DNA of 64,000 nucleotides from Tethya wilhelma (Eukaryota > Porifera > Demospongiae > Tethyida > Tethyidae). The stretch is taken from the NCBI GenBank assembly GCA_964030475.1, contig CAXIPT010000012.1, positions 296,123 through 360,122 of the forward strand, given 5' to 3'. Each line of letters begins with the position of its first letter. Position 1 is the stretch's first letter. The position numbers were made by a program, and so were the translations under genes. The notes beneath the pieces were generated by a model. The model was given only the letters and a program-made list of their open reading frames with translations. It ran no database searches and was not told the origin of the DNA. Shown one piece after another: positions 23,095-32,115 of this stretch.

Positions 23095-24058
23095 ATGCCT
23101 CAACCATATTCTGAAGATTTGCGATGGAGAGCAGTATGGCTAGCATGTGTTAGGGGAATGAGTTCACCTGAAATAGCAGATGTATTATTCATGAGTGAGA
23201 AATCGGTACATTACTATCAACACTGTTTATACAACTGGCCATGTCACACCAAAACAACACACAGGAGGTTCTTGTAAGAAACTAACTGAGTTTGAACAGT
23301 TCACTGTACTGCAGACACTGATTTATCGACCAACTGCATACCTCCATGAAGTTCAAGATGATCTGTTAAAAGCTACAGGAGCCTATGTAAGTGTCAGTAC
23401 ATTTGTCGTACTATTAAAGAACATGGGTTTACACGAAAGAAGGTACAGGTAATAGCCTTACAGCGAAGTGAAGAAAAGAGAATTGAATTTATGGCTGAGA
23501 TATCACAATTTCACCCTGATATGTTCATCTGGATTGATGAAACCGGGACAGATAGGAGGAAGAGTATAAGGAGGTTTGGTTACTCTTTACGGGGAATTCA
23601 GCCACAACATGTTCAGTTGTCTGTTGGGGGCAAAAGAGTGTCTGCTATACCTGTATTGACAACACGGGGAATTGAAGATGTGTATGTGACTACAGGTAGT
23701 GTTAATGGTGAAAACATTTACAGAATTTATCTGCAACTATGTGCTTCCAATCATCTTACCTTTTGATGGTACCAATCCACGCTCAATTATTGTAATGGAT
23801 AATGCTAGCATACATCATTTAGAGAGAATACATGACATAATCACAGGTGTTGGAGCAAGGTTATGTTTCTTACCACCTTACATATCAGACCTCATGCCTC
23901 TTGAAGAAGTATTTTCAAAAGTGAAATACTTTCTTAAAGACACTGACAATGGATTTTTAGTAACATCACAACCACAAATGCTAATTAAAATGGCATTTTC
24001 ATCAATTACACAACAAAACTGTATTAATTACATAAGGCATGCTGGCTATTTGTACTAG
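23095..24058 (+). pseudogene. Tc1/mariner-like DD34E transposase, frameshifted
   Basis: Pieces in shifting frames (23095-23240, 23195-23452, 23491-23700, 23699-24058) cover one transposase of about 320 residues. The N-terminal helix-turn-helix reads MPQPYSEDLRWRAVWLA and GMSSPEIADVLFMSEKSV. The catalytic triad is visible: WIDETGTDRR (first Asp), IIVMDNASIHH (second Asp) and PPYISDLMPLEEVFSKVK (Glu); exactly 34 residues lie between second Asp and Glu, so DD34E. In relatives the last motif is usually PPYSPDLNPIEE, so SP and N have drifted. Three frameshifts make the copy inactive. It converges with the minus-strand accessory gene at 24127-25067, an unusual companion for Tc1/mariner. Confidence 0.8.
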
Positions 24059-24126
24059 TTTCTAAACTACACAGTTATATGTTCAATCTGAGTCTTTTTT
24101 GTTGTTTAGTTGTCTCATGAGTTTCA

Positions 24127-25067
24127 CTAATTCTTTCTTTGTTCCTCATATTCGTCATGTGTCAAAATTCCATTATCATTTAACAATCTAAGTTCGCTGA
24201 GTTGCTTAATGTAGGTACTCCTTTGCTCTGCTGTTTTCATTGGTGACAGTGTAAACTTAAGTTCAGGAGCAGTACTAGTGCTAACTTGTTTCGGCTTAAG
24301 AGCATCACATAATTTATCAATTACAGTCACCATTACCTCATTAGATCTTTGTGATACTGATTTTGAATGCTTTGTTTCACGACGAAACATGGCAGCAGCA
24401 GGGGGGTCATCCAAGGAGTTATGGCCACCATTAGCATACATTTCGGCCCACAACTTGTACTGAAATGGTGTATAGGCTGATTCATATTTCTTCTTCAACT
24501 GTGCCTCATACTCCTTTGCTAAAGCTTTCTTGGCATCAACACTTGATGTTTTTTTGTGCGCAGGTTCGCTTTGTTGATCTAGAGGGTCATTATCGTGAGG
24601 CCTTTTCTGTGTATTACAATTAGTTTCTCCTATACACACACCACAAGGTGATTCTTTCTCCCTTTTCTATCAGCTCCCACATGTCATTCCTGTTATTACC
24701 ATACCTTCTTTGAATGATGAAAGTACCCACACTCCATATCCTCACAACCAGGAACACCTTTACACTGATCAGATATCATAGCCTTTAATTTATCTGGACT
24801 GTTTATATCACTTGACAGATCACGCAATACATACATGTGAAAATCTTTCTTGTTGGAAGGATTTAATACATTGATATCAATATTTATTGGTTGAGCATTA
24901 GCAGTATCCGATGACATGAACGGAGACTGATCTAGCTGTAGACCTTGCTGTTGACCAGCTCTCAAATGAGTTGAGGTTTGATTTGGTCCACTCACAGGAA
25001 ATGAAAAAGCTTGACCTGGAGTTGCTCCAGGAAAACTGCCACTCCAGTAATAGTTGTAACTTGCCAT
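24127..25067 (-). pseudogene. Transposon accessory protein with SHOCT-like C-terminus, frameshifted
   Basis: Starts at ATG 25067 (MASYNYYWSGSFPGATPGQ, aromatic and low-complexity) and proceeds to a Cys/His part, CKGVPGCEDMECGYFHHS. After a one-base shift near 24715 it continues as YGNNRNDMWELIEKG then ERITLWC. A second shift near 24645 leads to CNTQKRPHDND, a basic KKALAKEYEAQLKKKYESAY region, and ends YIKQLSELRLLNDNGILTHD then EYEEQRKN, which looks like a SHOCT short C-terminal oligomerisation motif. Two frameshifts, no internal stops in the pieces. The function is unknown; it may assist transposition by binding DNA or RNA. The tail-to-tail arrangement with the transposase is inferred to be part of one element. 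Confidence 0.6.
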
Positions 25068-25309
25068 GATAGTTAGAACAAAGCTCGAAAGACTGTTACC
25101 GCCAAAACTATACATGCGCTTCATATAGAGTAACATTTATTAGTAGTTAGTACTTACTAAGCTACATGTACTGAGGCAGCTGCCAGTAGTTCAGTACTAA
25201 TTTGTGTAGCTACTCAATGCTTACATAACACAACCACAATACTTTTAAAAGCCACTATACCAACGCCTACCAGTGCATATTGCAAAGACAACTGTAGTGA
25301 AAACTACAG

Positions 25310-26275
25310 TAGATACAAGGCAAAAACCCCCATCTCCATATGGCGGCCATTAATTTCTAAACATTCATTTTTCATTAGCTAGCTAGCCTAACGACCCTTT
25401 CCATATTCAAGTGCGCGTTATTTGGAATCTATTGCAGATTCAGTGCGGCCCCAAGTTCTGCCTATTCTGTTGTTCTCTGTGTTCAGTTCTTCAGTAGGGA
25501 AGTTATTTTTAGCTAACAAGACACAAATATAATAGACATACTGAATCATGTTCAGCCTGGTGGTTCACAGTTTCAGCTGTCTGAAAGGCATAGGGCTGTT
25601 GGCAAGTTCTCTGCTCAGGCGAGCTACTGAAAGACTAAATTCCACTGATATTGTAAACAATTATTTAAAAAAAAAGAACAAACAAGTACAAAAAACATTA
25701 GAAATGTAATACAAACATAGGAATGGCCAAATCGTAAAAAAGGGAGCAAACAAGATAGGAATGGTTGTCAGATTGAGCAAGCCTGTGTCTACATAGTCGG
25801 GCGAAGCCTGACTTCCGCAAAAAATCGGGAAGTCGGGTGGCAGCCCTATACTACAACTTGTTCTGAAATATTGTGCGACATCCACAAAAGTTTGCTTAGT
25901 TAAATAGGTGTGGTGTAATTAGCGGTTATGTATGGCTGTACGGTATCTCTAGCTAGCCTGTCCACCTGGCACTACTATAAGTACTAGTAAGTAGGTGTGA
26001 ACAATCCACTTGAAATACTGCAATCTGACTGGGCTGCAATATTTTTGCAGCAGAACAAGTTGTAGTATAGGGCTGTTACCCGACTTCCCGATTTTTCGCA
26101 GAAGTCAGGCTCCGCCAGACTAGTGTCTACAATGTCATTGAGCTAAGTTGGGATATGAACATAAGGTGACACAGTGAAATGAACTCGCTCAATCTGACAA
26201 GCATTCCTATCTTGTTTGCTCACTTTTTTACGATTTGGCCATTCCTATGTTTGCATTACATTTCTAATGTTTCTT
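25310..26275. mobile_element. Foldback family copy split by a hAT-type MITE
   Basis: From the GATACAAGGC block (25312) through GACCCTTTCCATATTCAAG to the central hairpin; left hairpin arm 25676-25793, right arm 26124-26273. The two halves were separated by the insertion at 25794-26123. The right arm runs straight into the TTC microsatellite. Confidence 0.65.
25794..26123. mobile_element. 330-bp hAT-type MITE with 8-bp target duplication
   Basis: TIRs of about 70 bp: TAGTCGGGCGAAGCCTGACT at the left, and the inverted AGTCTGGCGGAGCCTGACTT at the right. Both continue through GGGAAGTCGGGT into CCCTATACTACAACTTGTTC. Flanked by 8-bp direct repeats TGTCTACA (25786-25793 and 26124-26131). An 8-bp duplication is diagnostic of hAT integration (family knowledge). 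Confidence 0.85.
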
Positions 26276-26369
26276 CTTCTTCTTCTTCTTCTTCTTCTTC
26301 TTCTTCTTCTTCTTCTTCTTCTTCTTCTTCTTCTTCTTCTTCTTCTTCTTCTTCTTCTTCTTCTTCTTC
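26272..26369 (+). repeat. (TTC)n microsatellite, about 32 units
   Basis: Nearly pure TTC/CTT repeat inside the foldback family sequence. The homologous shorter tract is at 54818-54870. The poly-Ser frame across it is an artefact. Confidence 0.95.
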
Positions 26370-27155
26370 TAGAAGCTGATTCTTGAACAAATTAACTTGG
26401 TTTCTTCCGGTACAGTCGCTTTTGCCATTGGTTTTTAGCGCCTCTCATTGAGTAGCTAGATACAAGGAAAGCACCTCCTCCATATGGCCGCCATTAATTT
26501 CTACACTCATGCATAATTCATTAGCTTCTAGAACAATTGAATTGACGACCCTTTCCACACACAAAAGTGTGCGTTGTTTGGAATTAAATGCACTGAAGTT
26601 GCCTGGAACTATTTTGTGATACCTGGTTGCTCTTCTTAAGAGATGAATCAGGACTTTGATTATCTTAACATATAGAAAGACAAGTAAATCTTATGATACA
26701 GCTCCTGCCTCCAATGACTGAGATGTGTGTTTCACTTCAGTATCAAGCAGGCTACACACTTTGAACTTGTGACCGTCTTCAACTACCAGCTCAGCCGCTG
26801 GCTCATTGAGTCTGGCTTGCCAGACTACTAGCTCAGTAGCTAGCTACACACACCAACTCAAATGTAATTTGTAGAATTATGGAAAAATGAGAACAAACAA
26901 GTAAAAAAAAACATAATGAGACACAGGAATGGCAAAATCGTAAAGAACGCAAACAAGATGGAATGGCTGTTAGAGTGTGTAAGGAATTCTTCCTATGGGC
27001 AAAATGAGAGACTCAATAAGGAGATTGTTAAATGCAGCCCATACAGGAAGAATTCTGCACACACTCTAACAGCCATTCCATCTTGTTTGCGTTCTTTTTA
27101 AGATTTTGCCATTCCTGTGTCTCATTACATTTCCAATGTTTTTTTTTTACTTATT
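26370..27155. mobile_element. Foldback family copy, second subtype
   Basis: From TAGAAGCTGATTCTTGAAC through the GAGTAGCTAGATACAAGG and CCTTTCCACACACAAAAGTG blocks to a central hairpin. The hairpin pairs GCAAACAAGATGGAATGGCT (26950) with its complement at 27065-27095. It is the closest relative of the arms at 54900-55560. Right arm beyond the hairpin is absent. Confidence 0.65.
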
Positions 27156-27194
27156 ACTTATATACTGTAACTATATAGACTATTGATAGACAAT

Positions 27195-27345
27195 AATTAT
27201 ACTACTAGCGACTAGCTTTCTTTACAACTTTCTAGCTGCTCGTAGTGCTTAGTGTATTGCTTCTGTGCATGCGCAGAACCAACTCTGCTCCTGCTCGGCC
27301 GTCTTTCATGCAGTCTATAAATCAGTAAATAACTAGCTAGAATAG
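27195..27345 (+). repeat. Dispersed repeat family A, copy 3
   Basis: Shares the CTAGCTGCTCGTAGTGCT block with 3900-3920 and the CGGCCGTCTTTCA(C/T)GCAGTCT block with 20259-20275. Confidence 0.5.
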
Positions 27346-27506
27346 CATTCTACATGTATACCAAAGCAGATAAACCGTCACAAGACCTTCAAGCGCTGTA
27401 AGTTGGAGATAATTGCATGAGTCACAAAAATTAAAACCACGAAGCGGGGTATGCAGACTTTTCACGAAAATTTACACCCCCAAAAATTTCCCACTATATA
27501 TGGTAC

Positions 27507-28280
27507 GCTAATTTTTATCTGACGCACCCTTTTGAGACTTAGAAAATTTTTGCATGGTATTATATAGGAAAAGATCGTCACAATAAGAGCTTGAAATTTG
27601 ACTATACTAGTGTTTGCAGTGTACTGTCCATCTACGGATATAAAAATAAAGAGATAGACAGCTATAGATCCCGCTCAACCGAGTCATGTACATGCAGTGA
27701 AGCAGATACAAACTGAAACACCATAAAAGCAATGCCAATGGCAAAGTGCCAGAAAGTCACTGAGACTAGAATTCAGTAGCTAGCTACCTAGACTTTGATT
27801 TTCTACGGCATAATGATTAGCTGAGTACTAACAGTGATCCAATTGCAATGCACTGAAAGGATTATGGCATGCATGTTGGCTAGTGACTCAGCACTACAAA
27901 GTTGTGAAGTCAAAGGCTCGCTTAATTGATAGAGAATCAGACAATGAGCATGAAATAACTTTTCTGTTTCAGAAGTTTGCATTGATCAGTATATAGCCTA
28001 GTAGGCATGCATGCAGCTCTGTAAAGCTTGTTACATCAAGTTGTGGAGATCAAACTTCTGAACTGAGAGCGGGCTTCTGCTCAAGTTCTCACTTGATCAG
28101 AGTCGAGTAGAACTGAATAAGTCTTCATGACTCTATTTCAAATAAAGGTAGTCTCTGGCCGACTGTATGTTATCTATAGTACAATCAAATTTTAAGCTCT
28201 AAAACTATTTATATTTTAACGACCTTTTCCTAGGGATGACTGTACTAAGTCCCAAAAGGGTGCGTCAGATAAAAATTAGC
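27507..28280. mobile_element. 774-bp non-coding TIR element
   Basis: GCTAATTTTTATCTGACGCA at the left is repeated in inverted form at 28261-28280; homology extends through CCCTTTTG(A/G)GACTTAG. The interior is non-coding with several short direct repeats. No open frame, no target duplication that I can define. Confidence 0.65.
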
Positions 28281-28470
28281 ATATGGTACCACCCTTCTAC
28301 CCCATGTGATACCAAGCTATATATACGTTTTTCCTTTTCTCTCGCGCTTAATTTCCGTTGGGAGGGACGAGGCTAGCTCTGCAAAAACATGGTCTTATGG
28401 CCATTGGCTCTTGGCTTTGTAACCTTAGGTATTTGCCCTTATAATTTATAGGACTAAAACATAACTGAAT

Positions 28471-28808
28471 AGAGCGTTTGCATTTACGTCATTTTATGCA
28501 ATTTTTGGGGTGTGGTTCACGTAGCAGCTGCCTTCTGGTGTACAGCTAAAGTACTGAATGTATGGGAGAAAGCCTTCAATTCTGGATTTTTCACTAACTG
28601 CAGCAACAAGAGCTTGCTGCCAGGTGATTTTTGACACTACTGCCTTGTAAACCACAACATATAAACCGATTGTTGAGCGCTGTAAACGCTAAGTAGCTGA
28701 ACAGAATTCTCCCATACATTTCTCCCTATCACTAGCGCTAATTTGCATATTCATTTACTAATTTACATATTCATCTGTACACCACTGACGTCATATGAAA
28801 ACGCTCTA
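28471..28808. mobile_element. TA-flanked MITE with TIR (A)GAGCGTTTNCAT
   Basis: Left end TAGAGCGTTTGCATTTACGT; right end TGACGTCATATGAAAACGCTCTA as the inverted partner. TA on both sides suggests a Tc1/mariner-type non-autonomous element. Interior non-coding, 330-340 bp. Confidence 0.65.
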
Positions 28809-30068
28809 TATTAACAGTCAAAGATATAATGAACAAATTTTTTAATAATCAAAGCAAAGAGGTTGATGTAAGCACCTAATATAGCTAGTATAAGGATGAC
28901 AAATTATGAAAGAAGTGAAAGCCATTGACTGTGTGAATGCTTGAACAATACTGATAGTGGCAAGAGTACCGCCGCATACTCTTAATTGATGTGGTATAGT
29001 TGCAGGATGCCAGCTTTCCGGGTGTTCACTTTGTACTGGTAGTGGCTTGGCAGGGTGGTGGGACTGGCTGTACTAGCTTGCATTTTGACTTTATTCTGTT
29101 GATGGTTCAGTTGGCATATAGATGATCCTTTTTTGACTGTCAATTGATGATCTTCATTTGATTTTTGGTGGAATCCCTGGATATCTAATTATTCTACTGA
29201 TAAGGATGTTAGACATACACACACACAACTATGTAGCTATAGAATTTTATTTTTAAAAAGGATATGATGATGCATAGTCACACAAAAATTTATATAACAG
29301 TCTCTATAGAGTGTTTTTATGTTCTTGGAGACTCCTGCGAGTGGCTGACTTTGCTGCCTTGAGAATCTCCTCTGTGATAAGATCGTTGCTGGAAAAACAA
29401 GGTGAATCATGATTCATCTTTACCGTAAGTAAGTCACGTGTTGTTGGAGAGGACAAGATTAACCGACATTGCGTTTCGATTTTCCCACCATGCTGAAGAG
29501 ACTGACGCCACGTTTGAGTGTGGCAAGACTAGTAGAGTCTTGGCAAGTTGAGACAAATTAAGGTAAGCTGGAGATGCAAGATCACCAATTGCTGTTTCCT
29601 TTCCCATTCCCATTTGATTATCTACAGGAGGTATTAATTATTGTGTGTCCCACAGAGCACACGAGTGCATATAGCAAAAAGAACGAAGTTTGAAGGTGCG
29701 TTGGTTAAGTTGAGAAGTGGGTTTGGAGACTGGAAAGAGACTGGAAGAAGACAAGAAGAAGACTGGAATCATCTTTCATCCTCCAGGCGCGCTGTGGCTG
29801 TCCTTCGTGGGGGTGCCCTTTTCATGCCCTTCTATGGTCAACATTGTGGTCAGTTAATTGCATGGTCTATATTTGTACGGTAGCTCTTCTTTAATATTTT
29901 CTGTGGTGCTGCACTGCTCGTGCATTGCTTTGCTTGTGTGATTAGTGGTGCTAAAGTCACTAAAACCAGGCTTAAACTGAGGCAACAGTCCAGTCCTGGT
30001 CTACATCTGTGACATGTGACTAGAGGGCTTGTAAGTTCTAGCCTCTGCCTGTCTTGTGTTTCCTGGCA
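28809..30068. other. Spacer upstream of the LINE, nothing certain
   Basis: A possible 5' leader of the LINE starts near 29640 (open frame 29641-29883, 80 codons, no domain). The rest is AT-rich with no recognisable gene. Confidence 0.4.
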
Positions 30069-31341
30069 TGGCGCTTCCTTCTGGTTCTCAGGATACACCC
30101 CTTAGTGTGGATACATCTTGCTTAATGTGAAATGTGGTTCTGTTGAGGGTACTTTAGATCTCCAGAAATTAGATAGTAACATCAAACCAGGGAAGGAAGG
30201 TAGCTGCAAGTGTATCTGCTATAATTCAAAATGGGTTTCTCCCATCGAATTAGAGAACTTAGGAGGTAGAGGCAGGTCGGGTAAATGGAAGCAATCAATC
30301 AGAGTTGGAAATACTCCTTTAGGCACTCGCCTTGCACAAAGGACCTCTGGAAACAGTACAAGTGTAATGAGACACAGATTTCACTCCCCTCCCCCTCTAG
30401 TCAACCATCTAGTAATGATAGCTCCGCCTTTATTGTAAATTCTATTTTTGCTTTGTTTAAAGCACAGTCTTTGAAGGGTGATAATCACAGCCTCAAACAA
30501 GCTGTTCGTTTTGATTGTCCTTCTCTTGTTGATGCATTGAAGTGTATCTGGGATCACCATGGTGATCTTTTTAAGAAATTGGGCTTGTCTTTTCATGCTA
30601 GGTGGTCTCATGATGCCTTTGATGCTGTCTTTGCTGATCTAGTTAGTGTTTTTTAACAAACTGGATGAGGTGGACAAGGTGCCTTTTTTATATTGTGAAT
30701 ACCCTGCTACCCTATCTCAAAGAGACTTGAGGATAACATTTCAAGTTTTGTTGATAAAGTGGATAAAATATTACCGTCTAATATTCAGAAGACTCTTGAT
30801 GAGACTGTTTCCTCCTTGCAAGCCAAGTTATCTGAGTTTATTTCATCTGTGTCTTCTCTTTCTTCCTCTTTGTCTAGTAAACACAGTGACACTGTGATCA
30901 GCTCTCATGGTGCTGGCTCCTTAAAATCTCACACCCCGGTGTCTACTCTAAACTACGTTTTGTTGTTGATATTGTTTTCTTTGGTGTCCCTGAGCTTCCT
31001 CTTGATCTGTCATTGACGAAGTTGCCTCTCACCTTTTAAGTAGATCTGTTGGTATCAGGAACGCCTTTCAGATTGGTCGAAAAAAGTCTAGAACTCCTGA
31101 TGATGACTCATCTCCCCCTCGTCCTAGACCTCTCCTAATTAAGTTTGCTAATGCTTGGGACCGTTGTTTGCTCCTTGCTTCTTGGCGGAACCTCAAATCT
31201 TTTTTAAAGTATAAGTCGTTCTTACGTGAGGATCTCCCTCCTCAGTCTCGCCAGTCTCTGTCTGACAAATCACTAGACAAACCTCGCTCTTCTCGTGATA
31301 CCTCTCCTTTTGAGTCAACTAATACTGTGGCTTCTCAATAA
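30069..31341 (+). pseudogene. LINE ORF1 with N-terminal SAND domain, frameshifted
   Basis: Starts MALPSGSQDTPLSVDTSCL at 30069; one shift leads into VKCGSVEGTLDLQKL, KPGKEGSCKCICY, KWVSPIELENLGGRGR and SGKWKQSIRV. This is the SAND fold pattern, with the KWK..IR DNA-contact motif. A shift at about 30370 leads to SFHARWSHDAFDAVFADLV, then a Ser-rich coiled region, then DEVASHLLSRSVGIRNAF, RIGRKKSRTPDDD and PRPRPLLIKFANAWDRCLLL. The last part resembles CR1/L1-type ORF1 C-terminal RNA-binding domains. It ends at TAA 31339-31341. At least three frameshifts. SAND domains bind DNA in chromatin regulators; as a LINE ORF1 module it could help target or bind the element's nucleic acid (inference). Confidence 0.65.
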
Positions 31342-32115
31342 TCAATTCTTCCTCCAGATCTTTAAGAGTTGTTTTTTATAATTGTAGAGGTTTAAAATCT
31401 AGCTTTGGCTTTATTATTAAGTCATTACTACATTCATGTGATCTGTGTTTCATTCAAGAACACCGGCTTTTACGTGAACATCTTGATGTCTTGAATACAT
31501 TATCTAATGATTTTTGTTCTATTGGTGTTAGCAGGGCTGCCAAATCTCACGGATTTTCTGTGAGTCTCACTAATTTGATACTCACCTCAAGGTCTCACTG
31601 AAAGAGTAGAAATCCTCACGGAAACTATTTCTTGCTGCATTCTGTAAATATTCTTGCATTGTACTTGTAGCTACTTGTCTAATTATAAATGAATATGGAC
31701 TTTGAACCGAACAATTGAAAAAAGCGGGACTGCATGAATATGGCTACATCAAGCAGTCACCTCGAGTTCTCAGGCGATGAGAGTGGACTCAGTGATAGTG
31801 AGTTAGTAGGAATTTCTAAGGCTAAACCTGATCCATTGTCAGAAAAGGTCAGTAATAATCACTAATACTGTGGCTTCTCCAGCTCTGCAATAATCAATTC
31901 TTCCTCCAGATCTTTAAGAGTTGTTTTTTATAATTGTAGAGGTTTAAAATCTAGCTTTGGCTTTATTATTAAGTCATTACTTCATTCATGTGATCTGTGT
32001 TTCATTCAAGAACACCGGCTTTTACGTGAACATCTTGATGTCTTGAATACATTATCCAATGATTTTTGTTCTATTGGTGTTAGCAGGGCTGCCAAGTCTC
32101 ACGGATTTTCTGTGC
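31318..32115 (+). repeat. About 240-bp direct duplication of the ORF1/ORF2 junction
   Basis: 31318-31562 and 31860-32115 are near-identical (offset about 542 bp). The second copy has a 9-bp insert (CCAGCTCTG) after GTGGCTTCT. Between them lies unrelated sequence with a short start-like exon (ATG at 31735, MNMATSSSHLEFSGDESG, up to a GTCAGT donor near 31848). Confidence 0.8.

Noticed and set aside
26179..26379. Open frame with a long poly-serine tract
   Set aside because: It is the translation of the (TTC)n microsatellite inside a foldback repeat.
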